Assembly (NCBI GenBank): GCA_965153355.1
Contig: OZ231126.1
Span: 71,052,001-71,116,000, forward strand
Direction of reading: 5' to 3'
DNA: 64,000 nucleotides
Origin: Flaccisagitta enflata
Lineage: Eukaryota > Chaetognatha > Sagittoidea > Aphragmophora
The translations under genes were made by a program, and so were the position numbers. The notes below the pieces were generated by a model, which was not told the origin of the DNA, did not search any database, and saw only the letters and a program-made list of their open reading frames with translations. This document shows, piece by piece, positions 11,020-22,090 of this stretch (position 1 is its first letter; the number at the start of each line of letters is the position of its first letter).

Positions 11020-11290
11020 AACAATGTTGCCCTAGGGTAATTTGTTGAATTTTGGTTAAATAGGTAACCATCATTTGCCCTTATCTATTTGGTAAGAATT
11101 AGTGTTTTGGGTAAGACACGGGATGGATTTTGCTAAGTTTTTTTTTTTTTGGTGCTAGGTGGAAAACTAGGAGTGATGCGCGTAGTAACTGGTCAGTGAG
11201 GGCTCATATAAGTGAGGGCTTATACGTTTCTTAGTGTGGGCGTAGTGAAGGATGTTGTTCCACCTGTCATACGACTTCAGATATACCAAT
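11020..11290 (+). mobile_element. Family-4 repeat copy
   Basis: Contains CATTTGCCCTTATCTATTTGGTAAG, then GGAAAACTAGGAGTGATGCGCGTAGTAACT, GTCAGTGAGGGCTCAT and GATGTTGTTCCACCTGTCATA. The same block order occurs at 33400-33590 and 61670-61920, with partial copies near 32790 and 35175. Confidence 0.65.
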
Positions 11291-11712
11291 TTACAAGTCA
11301 CACGGTCTTGGTTTTTGTAGTTTTTGATTCCCTATGCAAATATGTTATTTTCAGTGGATACAAGTCAGGTGACAAAATAAAAAAACATCTGATCTTAATA
11401 TCTCTTATTTTCAAAATAATTTCAAATTTTGATAAAAGCAGATAAAGACCACCGATGGTTAGATGAAGGGTTATATTTCTTTGAAAGCTGTAGGGCGATA
11501 TTGAGCGTGCCAATATACAAAAAATGTCTTAACCTAGGGTGTAAATAGGCCCTTATCAAAAATTTTGGAAAAAAAAACAGCAATCATGAAAGGTATCTAA
11601 CTTATGCATGAATAAGAAATTCCGCCCTAAATTATTCCGTGTCCTAAACAATGTTTGTATGCTGTTTCGTTGATCAGGCTAAGCGGAATCAGAATTTTTC
11701 TCTGCTGATTTT
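11290..11712. other. Noncoding AT-rich stretch
   Basis: Short open frames only, no recognisable domain, no bounded repeat seen. Confidence 0.5.
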
Positions 11713-11958
11713 TAGTCGCGTGCTACGCGACTCTATAAGCCACTTTGTCGGTCCGTCGGTCGGTCCGTCCGTCCGTAACAAAGTCGTTTATAAGGATTTT
11801 TATCGCGTTTTTGATGGCTCTGAATTGCAGAGAAGAAACTTGGAGGAGTAGAAAGCTTTTTAAAAAGTGTTTTTGAAGAAAAAATTTTTGTCTGTCGGTC
11901 TGCCTAACATTTTTTGAAAATGCCGACGCACGCGACTTAGGTCTAATGACCTTGTTTT
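11713..11958 (+). mobile_element. Family-1 short element
   Basis: Head TAGTCGCGTGCTACGCGACT is a perfect 8 bp stem with a 3 nt loop. It is followed by CTATAAGCCACTTTGTCGG, a CCGTCGGTC tract and the tail ACGCACGCGACTTAGGTCTAATGACCTTG. The interior differs from most copies. Confidence 0.75.
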
Positions 11959-12840
11959 TTAACTGACACCTAAATCGAGGGATTCAAGGTTCGCGGTTTT
12001 AACAAATTTAGCTGTTGACCCCAGACTGCACTGGTCGCAATGAACAAATCTTTCAAATGTTGTTTGCAGGATAGTAGCTTTAGTTTACTTAGGCATTTTG
12101 TTTATGTTTAGGAGGTTCATTTGTCATTCGAGTACATTTGGACCTAGCTAAACTCGCAGCTGATGAAATCTAATGTTTCATTTGTGAACATTAACTGCAC
12201 TGGCTAGACCCTAACTATCACCAGAGCAATCACCTTCGCTATCGCCCCAGTTATCACCCTAGCTATCACCGTAGGTAAATGAAACGAGATAAAAAATGAA
12301 ACATCAGAGCTTCAATCAATAAAAGATAAGAATCAGAGAATTTGCATCTATAGAAGTTTGAAATTCGTTTTGACCATGCTTAGTCTCATAGACACTGTAG
12401 ATGTCAATTTCACGAACCTAAGGGATAAACTGCAGTGTCAGTGTTACATGTTTTAGGTGATGATGATATTCATCAATCGTTAGTCAATCAATATTCGTCA
12501 TCCAAAACTCTAGTAGCATTGTATGTGTACGCATGGAAAAAATGAATAGACTCATGCTTCATGACTATAGTTCGGCGATCTGGCTATTAGATAACGGTTC
12601 AATTAGGTTCTATTAATAATTAATAATCGCGAGTATAGGTTCAGTTTGGATACTGCTATAACCGAATTTTGGATGCGGTTAATATCAATTATTCTTTTTA
12701 ACAAACTGACGTTTTTTGCATGATGTAAAATTGTTAATCATCCAAGAATAGTGATATTATCTGAAGGAAGAAAAAATGATGTTTTTTTTTTTTTTTTTTC
12801 TATATTCAATTTCTGCATTTTTCTTTTTTATATATATTTT
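11959..12840. other. Intergenic sequence, no gene recognised
   Basis: AT-rich with a short tandem patch of CTATCACC-type units near 12210-12270 and a T-tract near 12782. Nothing coding. Confidence 0.5.
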
Positions 12841-13032
12841 TAGTCGCGTGCTACGCGACTCTACACCCCGCTTTGTCGGTCCGTCGGTCCGTCCGTTGGT
12901 CACACTTTACTTTTTTGGGGTTTTGGTTTTTTTTTGGCCTCACTGCTCCTGCCCAAATGATCTGGTGACCTTAACTGAGGCCCCTGCCCACTCGCACGTG
13001 ACTGGGGTAGCCGTGTATCCGGCCTTGTTTTT
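12841..13032 (+). mobile_element. Family-1 short element
   Basis: Compact 190 bp copy: perfect head TAGTCGCGTGCTACGCGACT, CTACACCCCGCTTTGTCGG, CCGTCGGTCC tract, TCACTGCTCCTGCCCAAATGA, and tail GCACGTGACTGGGGTAGCCG followed by TGTATCCGGCCTTG. A good reference copy for the family. Confidence 0.85.
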
Positions 13033-13034
13033 CA

Positions 13035-13035
<1 letters not shown>

Positions 13036-13104
<69 letters not shown>
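13036..13104 (+). repeat. (GA)n microsatellite
   Basis: About 34 GA units abut the 3' end of the family-1 copy, then decay into CAGA/TAGA variants to about 13150. Confidence 0.9.
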
Positions 13105-13111
<7 letters not shown>

Positions 13112-13893
13112 GACACAGAGACAGAAAGACAGACATATAGATAGACAGACAGAGAGAATAATGAATAGATCGACAAAGAGAAAAGCTAAGTTTACAGGCG
13201 ACTTTCTGGTAAGAGGAGGAAGAGAAGGCAGAGTAAGAGGAAGAGGAGAAGGGTCAGTTGCCAAAACCGATCATAACCGCATAAATAAGTAGCAATCGAT
13301 AATGCAGTTAACAGCTACAGTGGAGCACCGCTAGAGCGCACCCGCTAATAAGGCATGCCCGCCTATAAGGCAAAGAACTTGCAGTCCCATGAGAGATTTT
13401 GTAGTTATTTCTATATTAGCAGTAAGGCAGCTTCACTATAAAGCATGATTTTGTCCAGTCCCTTGGCATACGTTTTAGTGAAGCTCAACTGTATTTACTA
13501 ATAGACCAAAGGATAATATAGGGTACTCGCCAATGGATATTCATGACTCATGAGCCCATGACCCTGTAAGGGTAAACTATTGTTAACATACTTGTATTTG
13601 AAAAACGATATCTAGGGTTCCACATTACACACTTGCGTTTTGCACATAAATACTTCAGAGTGTGTTTAAACGATGTACAATTAGTAATTACTAATGGCAC
13701 GGGCGCACTATGGGCTGAAATGTGCGCTAGGTAGTTCATTGGGGATTAACATTACGTCTTTTCCATTTGATTTTGCCTTATGAAATATTCAGAGTGAAAA
13801 ACCTTATTCTGCATATTTTCAGATGTTATGAAACTAATTGTACCCGATATTGAATCATTTCTACCGGATTGAAAGCTTTATGAGCTTAGAATA

Positions 13894-14451
13894 ACAGGAT
13901 GTGCAAAAAATTTGGTAAAAACATAGAAGCACAAAAACCACACTTCTTGATGGCCCAGTAATACCAAATTTGGGGTATAACCTCCTAACTAGTTCTACTA
14001 GATGTTAGAATGTGCCATTTTTCAAAAGAATAATCTTGGTTGGCAAAGGAATGAATTATACTCTGGTCCAACTTTCCCCTTTCACCGATTTCTTACCAGT
14101 AACCTGGAAGTTTTTCTTCAAATCATTCTCCTGTCTAAACGGTTTAAGCTAGATATTTTAATTTTCTTTCATTTGAGTCCAATCTGGCACCTGTAGCTCA
14201 AACCGTTTAGACAGGAGAATGATTTGAAGAAAAACTTCCAGGTTACTGGTAAAAATTCTGTGAAATGGGAAAGTTTGACCAGAGTATAATTCATTCCTTT
14301 GCCAACCAAGATTATTCTTATGAAGAATGGCACATTCTAACATCTTGTAGAACTAATTAGGAGGCTATACCCCAAATTTCGTATTACTGGGCCATCAAGA
14401 AGTGTGGTTTTTGTGCTTTTATGTTTTTACCAAATTTTTTGCACATCCTGT
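13894..14451. mobile_element. Near-perfect hairpin MITE with TA target duplication
   Basis: TA-ACAGGATGTGC at the left mirrors GCACATCCTGT-TA at the right. The arms of about 275 bp are nearly identical in inverted order (AATCTTGGTTGGCAAAGGAA against TTCCTTTGCCAACCAAGATT), meeting at about 14172. The same peptide therefore appears in open frames on both strands (14002-14196 and 14343-14158). This is a symmetry artefact, not a gene. Confidence 0.92.
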
Positions 14452-15365
14452 TACAAAAGAAGAGAAATTTGAGAAAATCAAGAGAAAAATACTGCTAAAC
14501 TCTCTTACATGTAATATTCAAATTGCTTAGAGTTTTGACTAAATTAATGAAATTTTTGTCTTTGTTCATTAAGATTCCTTTCTAAGATGCTCAAAAAAAA
14601 ATATTTTTTTTGCTCGTTTAGCTCATTTTGCTCATTTTTTTTTCTAATCAAAACTAGATTCTTACTTTTATCCCCATTATTACTTATCCATTCTAGGCCA
14701 AGAAAATCGCAATTAGTACGGAGCCGTACGCCCTAAGCCATAGCATTCTCAATTCAGGACACCTTAAGCCACATTTTGGCATAGGTTTCATGTTGTGCGT
14801 CCTTATGCGATTTTTTTGGTCAAAACTCATAAGGTAAAAAAATCATAAAAATAAGGTCAAATATTTGAAAATAATATGGTTATTTATCTTTCCTAAATAT
14901 GTGAAAAATGAGGTTTTTTCAAACTTTTCTAGCCATTGAGACATTAATGAAGAAATCTAAACTGTAAATGAAGATTTCATAAGTCTTTTTTCCTTCTCAA
15001 CAGATAATCTAAAAATTTATTGATTTTTGTTGAAATTTTGTGATTTTCGTGATAGAGTCCACTTTGGGCGCTTTTTTTCACTAAAAAATACCATAAAAGC
15101 TGCCATATAACAGAGATAAAAAATTTCACCCAAATACCCAAGGAGCCATCTAGCCCAATCCATGGCCTAAAGTGGGGCGGTATTTAGCAATAAAAAGTAC
15201 TTATCGTGGGAAATAATCTAAGTTTAAACATAAAGAGGTCGAAATGCGAAAGTGAATGGGGGAGGGAGAGAAGGGGTGGGGGGGAAGGGGGAAGAGGATA
15301 GGGAGGGAGTAAAGGGAAAGGAAGAACGGGGGCAGATGTATCCAGGATGACCTTGGCGACAAAAA
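14452..15365. other. AT-rich intergenic stretch
   Basis: Purine/T-rich sequence including a G-rich patch at 15255-15330 that gives a proline-rich minus frame. No gene recognised. Confidence 0.5.
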
Positions 15366-15572
15366 AACAAGGCCAACGCGTTACAAGTCGCGTGCGGTCT
15401 TGAATATTAAAAGACAAAGACCAAAAGACCAAAAGACCAAGACAAACAACTAAAAGCAGGAGCAGTAACACAAAAAAACGCTCAAAAACGCTGAAAAAAG
15501 CAAAGTGTTTCCAACCGACCGACCAACGGACCGACGGACAGAGTGGGTCATAGAGTCGCGTGCACGCGACTA
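15366..15572 (-). mobile_element. Family-1 short element
   Basis: On the minus strand the head is the perfect palindrome AGTCGCGTGCACGCGACT, followed by a GTCGGTCC tract and GTTACTGCTCCTGC. A tail with AACGCGTTGGCCTTGTTTT closes it, with part of the usual GTAGCCG block missing. Confidence 0.75.
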
Positions 15573-15721
15573 AAAAGGCGGATTTTTCGAGATAGCTTCT
15601 ATCTTATTCTAAAATGATGGTTAGAAAGCTCTTTGAAAGATCTCTCATTTGAGTCGTGTCTGGAACTTTGAACTCAAATGGTTTAGAAACTAGAGCAGTT
15701 TGAATATGACTACAGTTTGGA

Positions 15722-15835
15722 ATCATAGGTCATCGGTCCCTTCAAAGCCGCTGCCCCATTAACCTCATTTTTCCTTGATAATGATGTCTAACAATGGGGC
15801 ATCGGGAACCACTGTCCATATGACGCTTGAGCGAC
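15722..15835 (+). mobile_element. Family-3 repeat copy, short
   Basis: Has AGGTCATCGGTCCCTTCAAAGCCGCTGCCCC and GGGGCATCGGGAACCACTGTCCATATGACGC, degenerate versions of the family-3 end blocks. Confidence 0.55.
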
Positions 15836-15852
15836 CTGATCTCCTCTTCCTT

Positions 15853-15853
15853 C

Positions 15854-15885
<32 letters not shown>

Positions 15886-15888
15886 CTT

Positions 15889-15919
<31 letters not shown>

Positions 15920-15964
15920 TGATGCTGATGATGATGATGCTGATGCTGATGCTGATGCTGCTGC

Positions 15965-16028
<64 letters not shown>

Positions 16029-16046
16029 AATGATGATGATGATGGA
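15853..16046 (+). repeat. Compound (CTT)n-(GAT)n microsatellite
   Basis: About 20 CTT units followed by GATGCT and GAT units. Leucine/methionine and histidine/lysine frames here are artefacts. It starts about 30 bp beyond the stop codon of the minus-strand NTPase gene piece. Confidence 0.92.
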
Positions 16047-16073
16047 TGATCATGATAGATGATGATAATAAAA

Positions 16074-16355
16074 CTATTGAGAATTGTCTGACCTGAAGTC
16101 TTTTACTTCACGACCATTTTCAGTCACCTTTTTTAAAAAGAATTCAACCATTTTTGCATAATTCTCTTGAAACAATAGTCCACCATCACCATTGTCTCGT
16201 TGGCCGTAATAGGAATCATCCCGATCGCATACAGTTTGCAAATTGATGATGATGTAAAGGTACGTGGCCGCTCGAGACATTGCTAGGATAATCTCATCCG
16301 GCACATTGTGGTTGGCAATTTTCATTTTAGACCAAACTCGGTGGCATAAACTGAC
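16074..16355 (-). pseudogene. FN3-SF1 NTPase gene, terminal piece downstream of the LTR insertion (motif VI)
   Basis: On the minus strand the sequence after the LTR and the GTCAG duplication reads HRVWSKMKIANHNVPDEIILAMSRAATYLYIIINL and runs to a TAG at 16076-16074. ILAMSRAATYLYII fits helicase motif VI of superfamily 1 (the TRA/SRA...LYI block at the end of UvrD-type C domains). From 16349 to 16074 there are exactly 92 codons. The one base left (16350) completes the two-base remainder of the right-hand piece, so removing the element and one target copy restores a single frame. Seen: frame and motif. Inferred: same gene as 23876-24501 and as 39607-42190. Status may be a disrupted allele or a pseudogene. 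Confidence 0.72.
16351..16355. repeat. Target-site duplication, left copy (CTGAC)
   Basis: CTGAC immediately outside the left LTR equals 23876-23880 outside the right LTR. Confidence 0.9.
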
Positions 16356-16923
16356 TATAATAATGGGAAAAGAGGGGGCCAGTGGAGAATGCCCAAAAGG
16401 GAACCAAAAGAGAAAGTCGCCTGCCAGTAAGACCCTGCCCTGCCTAAAGAAGGAAGACCCGAGAAGGGCCCGCGGGTATAAGTGTCCTGCCAAACCTCAG
16501 TCTAGGCAAAAGGGAAATATATCAAGACCTAGAATCCTCATGAAATGAGCTGACTTAAGCAGAGCAAAGGCAGCTCGCTGTCATGACTGCTAAAGGGGAA
16601 GGGGAAAGACTCAAGGGATGCCCTAAATGCTCAAGGGACGTGGTCATTCCGACCACTGGTCCTTATAAATGAGCAGGAAAAAGAGAGGTGTGTCCTAGGG
16701 AATGGGTGGGAAAGCCTCTGCCAGATGCTAGACCAGAGATGCAAAAGTCAGGAAGGAAGAGCAGAGCAAATGGGGAAGATGAGGCAGGTAGCAGAGGAGA
16801 GAGAGAGCAACAGCCAATCAAGAGGAAGGAGAAGCTGAGGAGGAAAGGCAGTGACAGCCAGAGCCAGAGAGCAGAAGGACCCGTAGCAGTGAGCTAGCTA
16901 GAGGCAGAGGTCCCCGTACTACA
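16356..16923 (-). repeat. 3' long terminal repeat
   Basis: Minus-strand 3' LTR, 568 bp. It begins TGTAGTAC (at 16923) and ends TTATTATA. A TATA-like ATTTATAAGG occurs at 16670-16661, about 255 bases into the LTR. Confidence 0.9.
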
Positions 16924-16927
16924 GTTA

Positions 16928-16938
16928 CTCCCCCTCTC
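16928..16938 (-). other. Polypurine tract
   Basis: GAGAGGGGGAG on the minus strand, four bases from the start of the 3' LTR. This is the expected position for plus-strand DNA priming. Confidence 0.75.
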
Positions 16939-18929
16939 ACGAAGACGACGTCCTCGGCGTCTAAACCTCCAAAAATCTAAGCCCAAATCTAAACCTGAAC
17001 CCCTCAGTAATATGGCGAGATGTGCAGAGCAAACGCACCAAGCTGACTGAGATCCAAACCTAACCTAACAGTACGTATGTAAGCAGTGTTCGTTACAAGT
17101 CCTTGCCCGTGTGGTTTGGCACTAGGCCAGGCAAATACAGGCTGGACTCTAGTTGTCAGTATTGTCAGCATGCGCAGTCAGCCCAAATGGGCAAATACAC
17201 ATACAAATCCAATTACACAACGAATCCAACCGAAGTAAAGTCTCACGGTGCGTGCACCACACGGGAATAGGTACACAAAATAAAAAGTTAACATTCCACC
17301 TCACTCAGGAAAAGTAAGTCGCACAAAATCGCAGGAACTGCCGCCAGGGTAGGGAGGGGGGGATAAAAAAAAAACGTCAACGCAAAGGTGACAAATACAA
17401 CAGCACCAGCGCCAGTGTGACCGAAAACTAAAAGGGGGAGGGGCAAAAAAGGACCCATACAAGGGCCTAAACGTGGACAAATACGGGGAAAACGAAAGCG
17501 AACGATGACGGCAGCATGACACGAAAGACAAAACCACCCAGCTACCCAATCAACCCACGAATGTACATACCAACGCAATCAATGAAGGACGGAAAAAGTG
17601 AAAAAGCATTACCACGAACACAGTATTAACAACGTGATAAGCTTGTGGGCACACAAGCAACGAGAATACAAACAAACTAACGCAATCAGAATCCAAACAG
17701 AAACGGGAAAGATGTCGACGACGTTGTCCAGCAAGATAACGACGATACAAAACGCCATCCATGGGTTGACCGTAAAAACGTAAGACCCAATGATACGGTC
17801 CATGATGCCGCCAGGTTTGCCGTCGAGTTCCGCGTGTCCATATCAGCATGCCCAAGGTGAATAACGAAATGAGCGCCCATGTAAGCACACCTAATGCAAA
17901 CGTAAGAAAACAGATAACATCATGTTAAAAGTCAGAAAAACATTAATGAGCAGTCAACGCAAGCCCAAGCGCTGTACCACAATAAAAAATAATATTCATG
18001 TACATACTCGTATGTACCAATAACCGGCAAAACAAAAGGGGAAGTGACGAAAAAAAAAAATACAAAATGACAAAAAACAAGCAAAAAAGAAAACAAAAAA
18101 AACGAGACAACAATACAAGACAAAAAAAAACAAGGGGAAGAGAATGAAAAAAAAAACAGAGGGTAAAAAAAAACAGAGCAAAACAAAGCAAAGAAAAGAG
18201 AAAAGAAGCAAAGAAAAGAAAAGAAAAGAAGTCAAGAAAAGGAAAGAACAAAAAAAAGAAGAGAAAAGAAAAGGAAAGAGAGGACAAGAAAAAGCAAAGA
18301 AAAGAAAGAGCTGAGGACAGCAAGCGGAAGAAACAAGAGGGAAGCAAATAGAATCAAACAAGAGGAAACAGAGGGAGAGAAAGGAAGGAAAGAAAAGAAA
18401 AAGAAAAGAGAAAAAAGAGAAAGAGAGAGGGAAAGAAAGAGGGAGATATAACAAGAAAGAGAGAAATAAAAAGAAACAAAGGATACAAACGCAAGCGGCG
18501 GCGGCGGCGTAGTCGAGTTTGGAATTGAGTCCCAAAGCTGAGGCGCGCGACGTGGTTGAGGACGTAGTCAAACATGAATCCCAAAGTCGAACGGTCGGGG
18601 CCCACGTCGTTGATCGTGTAGTCGGCACCAAGGGATGCGAACATCTGCGCAGCTAAGTCTCGCTAATGAGACCAAAATTAGTGAAGAAAAGATACCACAT
18701 AGAAAATAAAAGACGGACCAACCAACCAAACACGGCAGAATAGGCCCAGACGTTGGAGACAGACAGACATCTCCTGACCGCAGCCACTGGAGAAAGGCAA
18801 ACATAAAAGACGGACAAAACATAACCCAGACAAGACAGCGGCCAAATGAGACATTGCGGGGATGTATCGAATACCATCCCAATGAGAATAAAAATAACAA
18901 ATACAAAGATATAAAAATATCAATAACTA

Positions 18930-19262
18930 TAACAGGTAAACAACAGCAACCACATCGAACAAACATCAGCAACACCAACAAACAAACGCAACGATAACAA
19001 AAATAACAACAACCATAACACCAATAATGATACCAATAACATCAATAATAATAAAATAAACAATAGTAACACCAATGATATCAACACCAATATTAATAAT
19101 AACAATAATGATAACAATGATAATAATATTAACGATAATAATAATGATATCAATGATAATATTAATAATAGCAATAATAAAGATAATATTAATATAAAAA
19201 ACAAAAATACCAATAATAATAGTCATACTAACAATAATCATAATAAAAAAACACAAAACGCA
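18930..19262 (+). repeat. Degenerate AAT/AAC-rich tract
   Basis: Mixed AATAAT, AACACC and ATAAC units within the LTR-element interior. Leucine/isoleucine minus frames here are artefacts. Confidence 0.75.
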
Positions 19263-19839
19263 TCAAAACAATAAAACACAATAAAAACGCGCGGCCAACG
19301 ACCAGACAGATCGTCAGCAGACAAACCCACAGATGAACAGACATTACCAATACAGAAAGAAACGAGCACACAAACATACACACACACACTAAAAATAGAT
19401 CCAACATTAGCCCGTCAGGGACGCGGGAAGCTCATTACCCAAGAACGGACGGACAGACGAATTCCTAGACCCTGATCTCGGCTAGACAGACGGACAAAGG
19501 AACGAGAAGACCAACGGAGAAAGAAATACGGACAAAAAAAAGCCAAAACAAAAAAAAAAACAAAAAAAAGACAGACCAACGAGGTACAGACAGACAAAGA
19601 GGCCAAAGAGATAAGACAAATGGCCATGGAGACGAGAAAAAAAAACTATCAAATAACTGGATGCTTTCCCAAGTCTAAACCAGCTAGTCGCTGTGATGTA
19701 TGGAACAGTTTCAACAGACAGACGGACTGATCGAGTTAAAAAGGAAAAAAAACCGCAAAAAGACAATCAAGGACAGAGGAACAGACACACAGCTTGAGAG
19801 GGGACAGATAAATTAAAGCGGCCGTGAACCACGAACGCG

Positions 19840-20050
19840 AAATTGTATATGTTTTCCCCGCCTACTTCGGTTGACCAACCGGGCCGAAGATGCGCGAAAA
19901 TTGGTGCGTATTTTTCAATAGGAGCCGACGATTTTATTATCCATAAGGGGCGAAGAAATGTATGCGTTTGTTTCCCTTTCTTCGATGGTGTTTGATTCCG
20001 ACCGAAGCCGCTGAATTGAGAAGAGCACGTCGGGAGTGCAAGGAAAAAAA
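19840..20050 (-). repeat. Internal repeat of LTR element, copy A
   Basis: On the minus strand it holds AGCGGCTTCGGTCGGAATCAAAC, AAAAATACGCACCAATTTTCGC and CGGCCCGGTTGGTCAACCGA. A diverged copy with the same block order lies near 21660-21870. Confidence 0.55.
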
Positions 20051-20655
20051 AACAAACAAAACAAATGGGATAAAATACAATAAAAAAAAAACAGACAAAA
20101 CCGACAAGATTGACACGTTGACAAATGCGTGGGATCAATCCACAGTGGATATACCACGCGCTGGTCACTTTTCAGATGTACCGGGGGGGGGGGGGAGAGG
20201 GAATGATTACAGACAGAAAAAGTCGGAAGACAAGGCCAAAGGGACCAATTGGTCCAGACAGTCACCAGAACGTGATATACAGACAAACAAAAAAAATCAA
20301 AAAAAAAAACAAAACAAAAAAACAAACGAACGAACGAACGAACGAACGAACAAGATGAACGAACGTCAAACAAAAGAAAAAAAAAAACGTCCGCCGATGG
20401 ATAAAGACAGGAAAGAGCGGAAATGGAAAGAAAAGGTAAAAGAGAAAAGACGTCATACAGAGCCAGACACCCAAACAAGAACCGACAGACAGTAAAAGAG
20501 CCCCGCGTCTGTAACGTGCAAACATGAGCGCCGCTGTCTTCAATATCCACCGCCACCTATGTCGCACCCCTGCACCCATCCCGTATAATCCGCCCCGACA
20601 AACAGTGGGCAAACTCCCAATTCCCCTGGGCCATTTATGACAGTGGGCGACCGAG

Positions 20656-20735
20656 GCGAGGCATGTTTCCCCTTTCTTGTGGGCATGTTTCCCCTTTCTT
20701 GTGGGCATGTTTCCCCTTTCTTGTGGGCATGTTTC
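20656..20735 (+). repeat. 24 bp tandem repeat
   Basis: GGGCATGTTTCCCCTTTCTTGT and close variants occur three to four times in tandem. Confidence 0.85.
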
Positions 20736-21659
20736 CCATGCTAGAATTCCGAACCTTTGCTCAGATATCACAGCGTATAGGATTCCCTTCATGTGGCGCC
20801 TCGAACTCTCAACCTTAGCCTTGAGTTCAATGTGCCACTCAGGGTTCCAACCCACTTATTCTGAAAGAGTACAGGATCGTTCTGAGCCACACGCCCCAAT
20901 CTTCCAGCCATCACTGTACCGTTGACAACGATCGGGAATGGTGCGGGCGCACCCACGTATCCGCCACCACCAGAAAAAGCCATGCCAAGACCCCAGACGC
21001 AAATGGGCCGAACCAGGCCCGAGACTAATCAACAAGGCAAGCAGCCAGACAGATAAACACAGACAAATCAGTGCGCCACCCCCGGCAGAGCCGCTAAGGT
21101 GTAAACAGACAAACAGAGAGACGGGAGAGCATAGAGAACAGAGGAAAAGAAAGAATAACGAGGGAAACGAGGGAAAAAAAAAGAGGTAAAGCGAGAAAGA
21201 GGGAAAAGAGAAGAAAGAAAAGAAAGAAAAGATAAAAAGTGGAAGATAGAAAGAGAAAGATAGAAAGAGAAAGATAGAAAGAGAAAGATAGAAAGAGGAA
21301 GATGCCCAACCAAGGCAGAAAAAAAAACGGACCAAGAGACAGCCCAAAATAAACGCGAAACAGACAAAGAACCCAAAAAAAAAGGAGGCGGACACGTGAC
21401 ATCAAAAGGGGACAGACATGCCGACAAAGGACAAATAAGACAGACGGACAGAAGAGACGATGGGGTGGGGGGGGGTAGAAAAGAGCGCACAAGGACGGAT
21501 AAAAAAATAGAACAAAAACAAAACAATAAAAAAAAACTGACAAAAAAAAAAAAAAAATAAGCTCCCGGCAACGCAAACTAGACAGACCACAGGACAGACA
21601 GACAAAGAAATCAGTAAGAATAAACAAGTGAAACAAAGGCAGAGTAGAAGGATATTTCC

Positions 21660-21870
21660 GATATTCTTCTTTTCTCGGCTGCCCAACAGGTCCGAGAAAG
21701 CGCGAAAAGAGCGAAAAATGACGTATTTTCAAAATGTGAACCGATAATTCGCCTCTATTTAGTAGCGTTAAGCATACGACGGAGGAATGATGAATCCTTT
21801 TTTCTATTTTTCGGTTTTTTTTTTCTTTCTCCAAAGTATGATTCCGACTGAAGCCACAGGTTGTAGAGTA
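21660..21870 (-). repeat. Internal repeat of LTR element, copy B
   Basis: Minus-strand blocks TGTGGCTTCAGTCGGAATCATAC, GAAAATACGTCATTTTTCGC and CTCGGACCTGTTGGGCAGCCGA match copy A at 19840-20050 in order and spacing. Confidence 0.55.
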
Positions 21871-21957
21871 GTATATACGCAACTGGAAAGCGGCTGGAAA
21901 TTTGTTCCACTTCCGCTAGGTGAAGCGATGAGCAATAAAAATCGAGCGTCCTGGTGA

Positions 21958-22090
21958 GAAAAACAGGGCCAGATACACGGCAATCCAGTCGCAGACGGTT
22001 GGGCAGGAGCAGTAACGCAAAAACCGCTCGGAATTAAGAAATGTGACGGTCGGAGGGACGGACAGACGGACGGACCAACACGGCAAGGGA
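21958..22090 (-). mobile_element. Family-1 short element, truncated, nested in LTR element
   Basis: Tail blocks GTCGCAGACGG, TTGGGCAGGAGCAGTAACGC and a GGACGGACAGACGG tract are present. The hairpin head is absent or too diverged to see. Confidence 0.6.

Noticed and set aside
14002-14343. Two similar 61-64 codon proteins on opposite strands
   Set aside because: They are the two arms of one hairpin MITE read outwards; the symmetry explains the match.
17932-21882. Long minus-strand F/L/S-rich frames taken as membrane proteins or gag-pol
   Set aside because: Low-complexity T/C-rich sequence; no RT, protease, RNase H or integrase motif could be found.
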